Source of the DNA: DASZQY01 sp048498575
GTDB taxonomy: Bacteria > Pseudomonadota > Alphaproteobacteria > Rhizobiales > Kaistiaceae
Reading direction: 5' to 3'
Assembly (NCBI GenBank): GCA_048498575.1
Contig: JBEHXS010000010.1
Span: 1 to 32,733, forward strand
Length of the DNA stretch: 32,733 bases
Part shown: positions 23,509 to 30,933 of the stretch, in pieces
Numbering within the stretch: position 1 is the stretch's first letter
How the letters are laid out: every line of letters begins with the position of its first letter
Notes under the pieces: generated by a model
Database searches by the model: none
Told to the model about the DNA's origin: nothing
What the model saw: only the letters and a program-made list of their open reading frames with translations
Position numbers and translations under genes: made by a program

Positions 23509-23539
23509 AACTGTTGCATCCGTGTCATAGGACGATCAC
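23500..23539 (+). promoter_or_regulatory. PHO-box array upstream of pstS
   Basis: Heptamers resembling the PHO half-site CTGTCAT recur at an exact 11-bp period: CTGTCTT at 23500, CTGTTGC at 23511, GTGTCAT at 23522 and a weaker CGATCAC at 23533. The known PhoB site has 7-bp direct repeats with 4-bp spacers, which is this layout. The first repeat overlaps the phoR stop codon (23506-23508). The array is about 100-140 bp upstream of the pstS start, the expected place for phosphate-starvation activation. Confidence 0.75.
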
Positions 23540-23639
23540 GCACGAACCCTAGGGTCCGCTCGCGTCGATCGGGAACCTGTCCTCCCGACACCTCCGTTCG
23601 GCGCGTTCAATGTGAACCCGAACAACAGGAGAGGCCAAG

Positions 23640-24686
23640 GTGAAACACGTCAACCTTGCCATCGCAGCAGGCATTACCGCCATGCTGTCCGTTTCTGCGG
23701 CCAGCGCCGCCGACATTTCCGGCGCCGGCTCGACCTTCATCTATCCGGTCTTCGCCAAGTGGGCGGACACCTACAAGACCAACACCGGCATCGGCCTGAA
23801 CTATCAGTCGATCGGCTCCGGCGGCGGCATCAAGCAGGTCGAAGCCAAGACCGTCACGTTTGGCGCGACCGACAAGCCGCTCGAAGACGCCGAGCTCACC
23901 CAGCAGGGCCTGGTGCAGTTCCCGATGGTCGAGGGCGGCATCGTCCCGATCTACAACATCGACGGCATCAAGCCGGGCGAGCTGGTGCTCGACGGCAAGA
24001 CGCTGGCCGGCATCTTCCTCGGCACCATCACCAAGTGGGATGATCCCGCGATCAAGGCGCTCAACGCCAACCTCGCGCTGCCGTCGTCGCCGATCGTCGT
24101 CGTCCACCGCTCGGACGGGTCGGGCACGACCTTCAACTTCACCGACTACCTGTCCAAGAATTCGGACGACTGGAAGTCCAAGATCGGTTCTGACACGGCG
24201 GTCGAGTGGCCGGTCGGCGTCGGCGCCAAGGGTTCGGAAGGCGTTGCCAACACCGTCAAGCAGACGGCCGGCGGCATCGGCTACGACGAATACGCCTACG
24301 CGGCGCAGAACAGCCTGTCGTACGCCAAGATGGTCAACGCTGCCGGTAAGGTCGTCGAGCCGTCGCTCGACAGCTTCACCTCGGCCGCGGCCAACGCCGA
24401 TTGGGCCAATTCCGACAACTTCCGCATCGTCATCACCAACCAGCCGGGCGATGGCTCGTGGCCGATCGCGGCTTCGACCTGGGTGCTCATCCATGCCAAG
24501 CCGGATGACGCCGCCGCCGCCGGCGAGGCCCTCAAGTTCTTCGATTGGGCCTACAAGAGCGGCAAGGACCAGGCCAAGGCCCTGGACTACGTCGCCATCC
24601 CGGATCCGGTCGTTGCTCTGATCGAGAAGAGCTGGAGCGCGATCGTTGGCCCGGACGGCAAGCCGGTCTACGCGGTGACCCAGTAA
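23640..24686 (+). CDS. pstS: Phosphate ABC transporter substrate-binding protein PstS
   Basis: A 348-residue periplasmic phosphate-binding protein. The signal peptide ends in ASA-A at about residue 23. Ligand-binding segments are visible: GAGSTFIYPVF, GATDKPL, HRSDGSGTTFNFT and GAKGSEGV. It captures phosphate for PstCAB. The start is a GTG with a very strong ribosome site (AGGAGAGG at 23627-23634, five bases upstream). A hairpin after the stop sets it apart from pstC, and a PHO-box array stands upstream. Confidence 0.96.
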   Translation: MKHVNLAIAAGITAMLSVSAASAADISGAGSTFIYPVFAKWADTYKTNTGIGLNYQSIGSGGGIKQVEAKTVTFGATDKPLEDAELTQQGLVQFPMVEGGIVPIYNIDGIKPGELVLDGKTLAGIFLGTITKWDDPAIKALNANLALPSSPIVVVHRSDGSGTTFNFTDYLSKNSDDWKSKIGSDTAVEWPVGVGAKGSEGVANTVKQTAGGIGYDEYAYAAQNSLSYAKMVNAAGKVVEPSLDSFTSAAANADWANSDNFRIVITNQPGDGSWPIAASTWVLIHAKPDDAAAAGEALKFFDWAYKSGKDQAKALDYVAIPDPVVALIEKSWSAIVGPDGKPVYAVTQ

Positions 24687-24708
24687 CTCGCGGGTTCCAA
24701 CTCAATCG

Positions 24709-24740
24709 GGAAGCGGGCGGTCACCGCCCGCTTCCTTTAT
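24709..24740 (+). terminator. Hairpin between pstS and pstC (partial terminator or mRNA stabiliser)
   Basis: GGAAGCGGGCGG-TCA-CCGCCCGCTTCC is a perfect 12-base stem with a three-base loop at 24709-24735, followed by TTTAT. The weak U-tract and the position within an operon suggest partial termination or protection of the pstS mRNA end, giving more binding protein than permease. Confidence 0.8.
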
Positions 24741-24768
24741 AACAGGCGTTGCAAAGGTCCTTTTCGTC

Positions 24769-25743
24769 ATGGCCGTCTCGATGGACTTGCCTGCTACCGC
24801 CGAACTGGTTGCCGAACGTAAGGCGCGCCGGGCCGTCGTCGAGGACCGCTTCTTCTATGGCCTGACGCTCGCATCGGCGACCTTCGTCGTCATCATGCTC
24901 CTCGGCGTCATGGTCGCGCTCATCGTCGGCGCCTGGCCGGCGCTTTCCACCTTCGGCCCGGCCTTCATCATCACCGAACGCTGGAATCCGGTGAAGGAAA
25001 TCTTCGGCGCGCTGGCGCCGATCTACGGCACCATCGTCACGTCCCTGATTGCCATGGTGATCGGCATCCCGGTCTCTTTCGGCATCGCCATCTTCCTCAC
25101 CGAGCTTTGCCCGCAGCCGCTCCGCCGCCCGATCGGCATCGCCATCGAGCTTCTCGCCGGCATCCCGTCGATCATCTACGGCCTCTGGGGCTTCTTCATC
25201 CTGGCGCCGTTCCTGCAGACCACCATCCAGCCGTTCCTTATCGGCACGCTCGGCAACGTGCCGTTCATCGGCGTCCTATTCGGCGGCGCTCCCTACGGCA
25301 TCGGCCTCTTCACCGCCGGCCTCGTGCTGGCGATCATGGTGCTGCCTTTCATCACCTCGATCACCCGCGACGTCTTCCTCACCGTGCCGGTCATGTTGCG
25401 CGAGAGCGCCTACGGCATCGGCATGACGACGTGGGAGGTCGTGCGCTCCATCGTCATTCCCTATTCCCGCGTCGGGCTGGTCGGCGGCATCATGCTGGGC
25501 CTCGGCCGCGCGCTGGGCGAGACGATGGCCGTCACCTTCGTCATCGGCAACTCGCACAACATCTCGGCCTCGCTGCTGGCGCCGGCGACCACCATCTCGG
25601 CGACCATCGCCAACGAATTCAGCGAGGCGACCGGCGACCTCTACACCTCGAGCCTGATCGCCCTCGGCCTCATCCTGTTCGTCATCACCTTCGGCGTGCT
25701 CGCGATAGCCAAGTGGCTGCTCGCCCGCACGGCAATCGGGTAG
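24769..25743 (+). CDS. pstC: Phosphate ABC transporter permease PstC
   Basis: A 324-residue inner-membrane permease with about six membrane segments. PstC features include ALAPIYGTIVTSLIAM, IAIELLAGIPSIIYGLWGFF and the coupling loop LRESAYGIGMTTWEVVRSIVIP, followed by LGLGRALGETMAVTFVIGN. It forms the phosphate channel with PstA. The ATG at 24769 gives MAVSMDLPAT; the ATG at 24781 is an alternative. A purine run (AAAGG) lies about 12 bases upstream. Confidence 0.95.
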   Translation: MAVSMDLPATAELVAERKARRAVVEDRFFYGLTLASATFVVIMLLGVMVALIVGAWPALSTFGPAFIITERWNPVKEIFGALAPIYGTIVTSLIAMVIGIPVSFGIAIFLTELCPQPLRRPIGIAIELLAGIPSIIYGLWGFFILAPFLQTTIQPFLIGTLGNVPFIGVLFGGAPYGIGLFTAGLVLAIMVLPFITSITRDVFLTVPVMLRESAYGIGMTTWEVVRSIVIPYSRVGLVGGIMLGLGRALGETMAVTFVIGNSHNISASLLAPATTISATIANEFSEATGDLYTSSLIALGLILFVITFGVLAIAKWLLARTAIG

Positions 25744-25751
25744 CCCGCGCC

Positions 25752-26591
25752 ATGGCCTCCTACGCCCGCCGCCGCGCTACCAATTCGATCGCCCTGACGC
25801 TGTCGATGGTCGCCACCGTCGTCGGCCTGTTCTTCCTCGCCGCGATCCTGGTCACGCTGCTGCTCCGCGGCGGCTTGGCCATCACGCCCAAGATTTTCCT
25901 CGAGAATACGCCGCCGCCGGGCTCCGATGGCGGCCTGCTCAACGCCATCTTCGGCTCGCTGGCGATGACCGCGCTCGCCGTCATCTTCGCGACGCCGATC
26001 GGCATCCTCGCCGGCACCTACCTCGCCGAATATTCGCGCGGCAGCCGGCTGGGCGAGATCGCGAAATTCATCAACGACATCCTGCTGTCGGCGCCGTCGA
26101 TCATCATCGGCCTGTTCATCTACACCTTGCTGGTCGTGCCTTTCGGCCACTTTTCGGCGTGGGCGGGCGCTGCCGCGCTTGGCCTCATCGCGCTCCCGGT
26201 CATCAACCGCACCACGCAGGACATGCTGGGCCTAGTGCCGAATGCGCTCCGCGAAGCGGCCGCCGCGCTCGGTACGCCCAAGTGGAAGACGATGACCCAC
26301 GTCATCTACCGCGCGGCGCGGAGCGGCATTCTCACCGGCGTCCTCCTCGCCATCGCCCGCGTCACCGGCGAGACCGCGCCGCTGCTTTTCACCGCGCTCA
26401 ACAACCAGTTCTGGTCCACCGATCTCGGCGCCCCCATGGCCAACCTGCCGGTGGTCATTTTCCAGTTCGCCATGAGCCCCTACGACGACTGGCAGCGGCT
26501 GGCCTGGGGCGGCGCCCTCATCATCACCGTGGCGATCCTTGCGCTGAACATTGTCGCCCGTCTCCTGTCGAACATCGGAACGTCCAAATGA
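25752..26591 (+). CDS. pstA: Phosphate ABC transporter permease PstA
   Basis: A 279-residue permease partner of PstC. It has LLNAIFGSLAMTALAVIFATPIG, LLSAPSIIIGLFIY, the coupling loop LREAAAALGTPKWKTMTHVI and ARVTGETAPLLFTAL, all typical of PstA. It starts eight bases after pstC and its TGA overlaps the pstB ATG as ATGA, so the transport genes are translated together. Confidence 0.95.
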   Translation: MASYARRRATNSIALTLSMVATVVGLFFLAAILVTLLLRGGLAITPKIFLENTPPPGSDGGLLNAIFGSLAMTALAVIFATPIGILAGTYLAEYSRGSRLGEIAKFINDILLSAPSIIIGLFIYTLLVVPFGHFSAWAGAAALGLIALPVINRTTQDMLGLVPNALREAAAALGTPKWKTMTHVIYRAARSGILTGVLLAIARVTGETAPLLFTALNNQFWSTDLGAPMANLPVVIFQFAMSPYDDWQRLAWGGALIITVAILALNIVARLLSNIGTSK

Positions 26592-27421
26592 ACGACGTCG
26601 CCCAGAGTAGCGTCACCCTCCCAGTGAAGTCCGCGGCGGCCGTCGCCGCCGCGAAGGCCGGTGCCGGCCCGCTCAAGATGCAGATCAAGGACCTGCGCTT
26701 CTATTACGGCGACTCCCTCGCGCTGAAGGGCGTCAGCCTGCCGCTCGCCGAGCGCAAGGTGACGGCATTCATCGGCCCGTCCGGTTGCGGCAAGTCCACG
26801 CTGCTCCGCGTCCTCAACCGCATGTACGACCTCTACCCGCGCCAGCGCGCCGAGGGCGAGGTGCTGCTCGACGGCGAGAACATCCTGCGCCCGGGCGTCG
26901 ATCTCAACCTGCTCCGCGCCAAGGTCGGCATGGTGTTCCAGAAGCCGACGCCGTTCCCGATGACCATCTTCGACAACATCGCCTTCGGCATCCAGCTTTA
27001 CGAGCGCATCTCGCGCGCCGAGCTCGCCGATCGCGTCGAGGCGGCGCTCACCCGCGCCGCGCTCTGGTCGGAGGTCAAGGACAAGCTCAACGCCAGCGGC
27101 CTCAGCCTCTCCGGCGGCCAGCAGCAGCGCCTGTGCATCGCCCGCACTGTTGCCGTGAAGCCCGACGTGCTGCTCCTCGACGAGCCGTGCTCCGCCCTCG
27201 ACCCGATCTCGACCTCCAAGATCGAGGAGCTGATCGACGAGCTTAAGGCCGAGTACACCATCGTCATCGTCACCCACAACATGCAGCAGGCGGCGCGCGT
27301 ATCCGATTCAACCGCCTTCATGTATCTCGGCGAGCTGATCGAGTTCGACGATACCGACAAGATTTTCACTGCGCCGACCGACCGGCGGACGCAGGACTAC
27401 ATCACCGGCCGCTTCGGGTAG
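26588..27421 (+). CDS. pstB: Phosphate ABC transporter ATP-binding protein PstB
   Basis: A 277-residue ATPase: Walker A GPSGCGKST, Q-loop VFQKPTPFPMTIFDNIAFG (a PstB hallmark), signature LSGGQQQRLCIART, Walker B LLLDEPCSALD and H-loop VTHNMQQAARVSD, ending in the typical DYITGRFG. An Ala- and Lys-rich extension of about 28 residues precedes the domain. It powers phosphate import and is part of the signalling complex that keeps PhoR quiet when phosphate is ample. Confidence 0.97.
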   Translation: MNDVAQSSVTLPVKSAAAVAAAKAGAGPLKMQIKDLRFYYGDSLALKGVSLPLAERKVTAFIGPSGCGKSTLLRVLNRMYDLYPRQRAEGEVLLDGENILRPGVDLNLLRAKVGMVFQKPTPFPMTIFDNIAFGIQLYERISRAELADRVEAALTRAALWSEVKDKLNASGLSLSGGQQQRLCIARTVAVKPDVLLLDEPCSALDPISTSKIEELIDELKAEYTIVIVTHNMQQAARVSDSTAFMYLGELIEFDDTDKIFTAPTDRRTQDYITGRFG

Positions 27422-27444
27422 GGCGACAGGACAGGAACCCATAA

Positions 27445-28164
27445 ATGTCCGAAAAACACATAGTCGCCTCCTTCGACGACGATCTGAACGGGCTTGCCCA
27501 GAAGATCGCCGAGATGGGCGGCCTGGCCGAGCAGAACGTCGCCGATGCTGTCGCCGCGCTTTCCGGCCGCGACATCGAGCGCGCCCAGCGCGTCATCAGC
27601 TCCGACGAGCGCATCGACAAGCTCCAGCAGGAGATCGAGGAAGCGGCGGTGCTGGTCATCGCGCGCCGCCAGCCGATGGCCCGCGACCTGCGCGAGATCA
27701 TGGCGGCGATCCACATCGCCAACGATCTCGAGCGCGTCGGCGATCTCGCCAAGAACACCGCCAAGCGCGTCATCGCCATCGAGGCCAACTTTGGCTCGCA
27801 CCGCCTGGTCGTCGGCGTCGAGCACATGGCCGAGCTCTGCCTGACGCAGCTGAAGGAGGTGCTTGACGCCTTCGCCAGCCGCGACGTCGCCGCCGCCCGC
27901 GCCGTGTGGGAGCGCGATAACGAGATCGACGCGATGTACACCTCGCTGTTCCGCGAGCTCCTCACCTACATGATGGAGGATCCGCGCAACATCACGTTCT
28001 GCACGCACCTCTTGTTCTGCGCCAAGAACATCGAGCGCATCGGCGACCACGCCACCAACATCGCCGAGACGCTGATCTACCTGATCACCGGCCAGCCGAT
28101 CACTGAGGCGCGTCCCAAGCAGGACACCTCGAGCCTCACATCGGTTCCCTACAAGCAGGCATAG
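27445..28164 (+). CDS. phoU: Phosphate signalling protein PhoU
   Basis: A 239-residue protein of two three-helix PhoU repeats. Each carries the family's metal-binding signature: ANDLERVGDLAKNTAKR in the first and KNIERIGDHATNIAET in the second. It links the state of PstSCAB to PhoR and restrains the phosphate response. It sits 23 bp after pstB and 6 bp before phoB, so it is cotranscribed with both. Confidence 0.97.
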   Translation: MSEKHIVASFDDDLNGLAQKIAEMGGLAEQNVADAVAALSGRDIERAQRVISSDERIDKLQQEIEEAAVLVIARRQPMARDLREIMAAIHIANDLERVGDLAKNTAKRVIAIEANFGSHRLVVGVEHMAELCLTQLKEVLDAFASRDVAAARAVWERDNEIDAMYTSLFRELLTYMMEDPRNITFCTHLLFCAKNIERIGDHATNIAETLIYLITGQPITEARPKQDTSSLTSVPYKQA

Positions 28165-28170
28165 CCCGCA

Positions 28171-28887
28171 ATGACTCCCCGCGTCATGATCGTCGAGGAC
28201 GAGGAAGCGCTGGCCCTGATGCTGCGCTACAACCTCGAGGCCGAAGGTTACGCGGTCGAGACCGTCGAGCGCGGCGACGATGCCGAGACGCGGCTGCGCG
28301 AGAATGCGCCCGACCTCTTGCTGCTCGACTGGATGCTGCCCGGCATCTCGGGCATCGAGCTCTGCCGGCGGCTGCGCGCCCGCGAGCAGACCCGCACGCT
28401 GCCGATCATCATGCTGACGGCGCGCGGCGAGGAGACCGAGCGGGTGAGGGGGCTCGCCACCGGCGCCGACGATTATGTCGTGAAGCCGTTCTCCGTGCCC
28501 GAGCTGATGGCGCGCGTCCGCGCCATCCTGCGCCGCTCGCGCCCCGAACTGGTCGCCACCATCCTGCGCGCCGGCGACATCGAGCTCGATCGCGACACCC
28601 ACCGCATCCGCCGCTCGGGCCGTGAACTCCACCTCGGGCCGACCGAATTCCGCCTCCTCGAATTCTTCATGGCGAGCCCCGGCCGCGTCTTCTCCCGCGC
28701 GCAGCTGCTCGATGCTGTCTGGGGCCGCGACGTCTTCGTCGACGAGCGCACGGTCGACGTCCATGTCGGCCGCCTTCGCCGCGCCCTCGGCCGCGGCCGC
28801 GATCCGATCAGGACGGTGCGCGGTTCCGGCTATTCCTTCGACGAGAATTTTGCCGCCAATGCCAACGCGGGCGCGCCGGCGGCGTAG
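28171..28887 (+). CDS. phoB: Phosphate regulon response regulator PhoB
   Basis: A 238-residue OmpR/PhoB-type regulator. The receiver has VEDEE at the start, Asp53 in LLLLDWMLPG, the switch Thr in MLTARG and Lys in VVKPFS; the C-terminal winged helix has LGPTEFRLLEFFM, RAQLLDAVWG and ERTVDVHVGRLRRAL. An Ala- and Asn-rich tail of about 12 residues is added. Phosphorylated PhoB binds PHO boxes such as those at 23500-23539. Here phoR is first and phoB last in the cluster, so the two-component pair flanks the transporter. Confidence 0.96.
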   Translation: MTPRVMIVEDEEALALMLRYNLEAEGYAVETVERGDDAETRLRENAPDLLLLDWMLPGISGIELCRRLRAREQTRTLPIIMLTARGEETERVRGLATGADDYVVKPFSVPELMARVRAILRRSRPELVATILRAGDIELDRDTHRIRRSGRELHLGPTEFRLLEFFMASPGRVFSRAQLLDAVWGRDVFVDERTVDVHVGRLRRALGRGRDPIRTVRGSGYSFDENFAANANAGAPAA

Positions 28888-28979
28888 CGGTTCGTTTCGC
28901 TCGAGTTGTTCTGTGTCCCCGGAGCTCGTCCCCACGAGCGGGACCCGTCTGCATCCACCCGCATCGCTAGCAGGATAAG

Positions 28980-29200
28980 TCTCCCCTCTCCCTTTGATGG
29001 GAGAGGGCTTTGCACCTTATGAGCGTCAGCGAACTAGGTGCGAAGGGTGAGGGTGACACTGCCATTGGACGGGACGAGCCGGCACGGCCGGCGAGTCCGC
29101 GACCACCGTCCTCGCGGGACGGGGGTGCATCGTCTTCTCGTTCGGTTACCCCTCCCCAAAACTGCCGTGCAGCTTTGACCCTCCCCCAAGGGGAGTGTTG
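28980..29200. repeat. Composite palindromic intergenic repeat, copy 4 (mosaic of types A and B)
   Basis: This lies in the 344-bp gap between the convergent phoB and gcrA. The left half at 28984-29059 is nearly identical (75 of 76 bases) to the inverted copy at 19752-19827. The right half at 29144-29195 is instead of the type at 1057-1110, in reverse orientation (GGTTACCCCTCCCC to CCAAGGGGAG). So one element joins halves of two kinds. The centre (about 29060-29143) and 28888-28979 show no gene I can support. Confidence 0.85.
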
Positions 29201-29231
29201 AGCGGCGCGAGACGGCGAAGGTGGAGGAACT

Positions 29232-29741
29232 CTACGTCCCGTATTCACGCCGGTCGCGGTCGCGCCGGCGGTCCGGCGGCTGGTAGGCCACGCGGCTGTG
29301 ATATTCGCAGTACGGCAGGCTGTTCCAGTTCGGGTGCCCGCAGAAGCCGAAGTTGTCCGTGCCCGGATCGCCGTTCGGCCATTTGCACATCTGGTCGTTC
29401 AGCGCCAGCAGCGAGACGTTGAGGCTGATCGGAACGACGATGTCCTCGATCGGCACCGGCGACGGCAGGCGGCGCGGCGCCGGCGAGGCGTGCGTCTTCA
29501 GCGCGTTGTTGCCGGAGATGTAGTGCCGCGCCGACGGACGGTGCGGAGAAGAGGTGCGGACCTTGCGCGGCCGCGGCGTGCTTGAGACGGGCTTCGCCCG
29601 TCCCGAAAGCGAAAGGCGATGTACCTTGCCGATCACTGCGTTGCGGGTCACCCCGCCGAGCTGCGCGGCAATCTGGCTTGCCGAGAGGCCTTCGCTCCAC
29701 AGTTTCTTCAGCAACTCGACGCGTTCTTCAGTCCAGCCCAT
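29232..29741 (-). CDS. gcrA: GcrA-type cell-cycle regulator
   Basis: A 169-residue GcrA homologue. The N-terminal DNA-binding domain (MGWTEERVELLKKLWSEGL, then SQIAAQLGGVTRNAVIGKVHRL) is the family signature. A basic linker follows, and the C-terminal sigma-70-binding part has CKWPNGDPG, FGFCGHP and LPYCEYHSRVAYQP, with Cys and His residues arranged as if to bind metal. GcrA activates promoters carrying methylated GANTC sites in alphaproteobacteria. Six GANTC sites lie between this gene and the next. The ATG at 29741 is where the conserved sequence begins. Confidence 0.95.
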   Translation of the reverse strand: MGWTEERVELLKKLWSEGLSASQIAAQLGGVTRNAVIGKVHRLSLSGRAKPVSSTPRPRKVRTSSPHRPSARHYISGNNALKTHASPAPRRLPSPVPIEDIVVPISLNVSLLALNDQMCKWPNGDPGTDNFGFCGHPNWNSLPYCEYHSRVAYQPPDRRRDRDRREYGT

Positions 29742-30127
29742 TACCGCATCCCTGTTGCCGCAGGGTGCGAAAGAATCCGAATCCGTCTCCGGTCGCCGTC
29801 CGCTCCTCAGGACGACGCTACGCAGGGATACAAGGAAACGCTTGGGATTCCGCCGCACCAACTATGCGGCGGACGCTACACCAGCGTTTGACTCGCTGAC
29901 AAGAGTCGCCGGGACACACCCGGATAAATCGATCTGTTTTCCCCAAGTCCCGCCGCGCCTTCCGGGCATGCCGGCGAGGCAATTGTCGCAACGCATTGAT
30001 ATCGTTCGCTCCTCGACTCGGCGTATCAATGCTGACACGCTTCGTGATGCGAAGCCGGCGGTCGCCGGTGCCCCGCTGCACTGCTGCAGCGAGAGAGAAA
30101 GCCGACAGCGCGCAGAGAGATGACAGC
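29742..30127. promoter_or_regulatory. gcrA upstream region with clustered GANTC sites and a hairpin
   Basis: A 386-bp gap between gcrA and a divergent membrane-protein gene, with no gene I can support. It has six GANTC (CcrM) sites, at 29773, 29779, 29846, 29890, 29903 and 30015. A perfect inverted repeat, CCGCCGCA-CCAACTA-TGCGGCGG, lies at 29850-29872. On the minus strand TTGTCA (29902-29897) could be a -35 box with GANTC on either side; the matching -10 is weak. ATTGATA/TATCAAT arms at 29995 and 30024 make a looser dyad. Confidence 0.55.
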
Positions 30128-30823
30128 GTGACGCCCTACGCCATCGTCCTCGTCATCGCGAATCTCCTGCCGCTCGTCGGCGTCGCCTTCTGGGGCTGGG
30201 ATGCCTTCGTGCTCCTCATGCTCTACTGGCTGGAGACTCTGGTCATCGCCTTCTGGACCATCCTGCCGGTCCTCGTCATTCCCGGCCTCACCGCAAACGG
30301 CATGGGCGCGCGTATCGGGGGCAGCGCTCGCGCGGCGGGCCGCGTCGGCACCGCACTGTTCCTCGCCGTCCACGCCGGCATCTTCATGGCGGTTCACTTT
30401 CTCTTTCTTTGGACTCTGTTCTCCGGGCCGTGGGCAGACCTGATCCACGGTCCCGTCGATTTCGTTGTGCTCCTCGTCGTCGGCACCGGGCTCTGGTTCC
30501 CGCTGCTCATTCTCTTCTGCGTCCGCGGCTGGGGCGTCTTCGGCTCGTATCTTGCGCCGCGCCTGCCGTTTCTGCCGGCGGCCGCGCGGCCGGTCGCGCT
30601 CGGCGAGCCGTCGCTGCTCGTCGCCCTCTACGTGCGCATCTTCGTGATGCAGGTCGCGATCATCTTCGGCGGCTGGCTCGCGATCCTCTCCGGCGGCAGC
30701 ATTGGCGCGCTCGCCCTCCTCATCCTGGCCAAGACGGCGGTGGACCTTAATTTCGTGCGCCTCGCCGGCCGCGTCGATGCGGCGACCGCGAACGCCGCCG
30801 CCGGCCACCAGCAAGGCGGCTAA
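30128..30823 (+). CDS. Multi-pass membrane protein, DUF6498-like
   Basis: A 231-residue hydrophobic protein with about six membrane segments. The sequence FVLLMLYWLETLVIAFWTI near residues 25-45 resembles the motif of DUF6498 proteins, whose function is unknown. Later segments include FLAVHAGIFMAVHFLFLWTLF and the near-C-terminal IGALALLILAKTAVDLNFV. I chose the GTG at 30128 because the hydrophobic protein starts there and GAGAGA lies about ten bases upstream; the frame is open further up but that part is basic and low in complexity. It stands alone between gcrA and argD. Confidence 0.7.
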   Translation: MTPYAIVLVIANLLPLVGVAFWGWDAFVLLMLYWLETLVIAFWTILPVLVIPGLTANGMGARIGGSARAAGRVGTALFLAVHAGIFMAVHFLFLWTLFSGPWADLIHGPVDFVVLLVVGTGLWFPLLILFCVRGWGVFGSYLAPRLPFLPAAARPVALGEPSLLVALYVRIFVMQVAIIFGGWLAILSGGSIGALALLILAKTAVDLNFVRLAGRVDAATANAAAGHQQGG

Positions 30824-30836
30824 GCCGCGGAAAACG

Positions 30837-30867
30837 TTGACAGGCGGCCGTCTGCCGACGATATAGC
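30837..30867 (+). promoter_or_regulatory. Putative sigma-70 promoter of argD
   Basis: A perfect -35 box, TTGACA (30837-30842), is followed by TATAGC at 30862-30867 after 19 bases, slightly long; GATATA at 30860 gives 17. It lies in the 110-bp gap before argD. Confidence 0.5.
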
Positions 30868-30879
30868 TTGCTTCACGAG

Positions 30880-30913
30880 GTGCTGCCGCGTGTTCGGACG
30901 GGGCGGCACTTTT
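30880..30913 (+). terminator. Hairpin with U-tract in the argD leader (possible attenuator)
   Basis: GTGCTGCC at 30880-30887 can pair with GGCGGCAC at 30902-30909 (one G-U pair), followed by TTTT and then TTTT again at 30917-30920, just before the argD ribosome site GGAGG at 30921-30925. It could end the upstream gene's transcript, or attenuate the argD transcript, since the candidate promoter lies upstream of it. Confidence 0.5.
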
Positions 30914-30933
30914 GCCTTTTGGAGGCTTGAGTC

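Noticed and set aside
29996..30127. N-terminal extension of the DUF6498-like protein from 29996
   Set aside because: The added residues are basic and non-conserved in look, and the hydrophobic protein begins at the GTG at 30128 with a purine-rich site before it.
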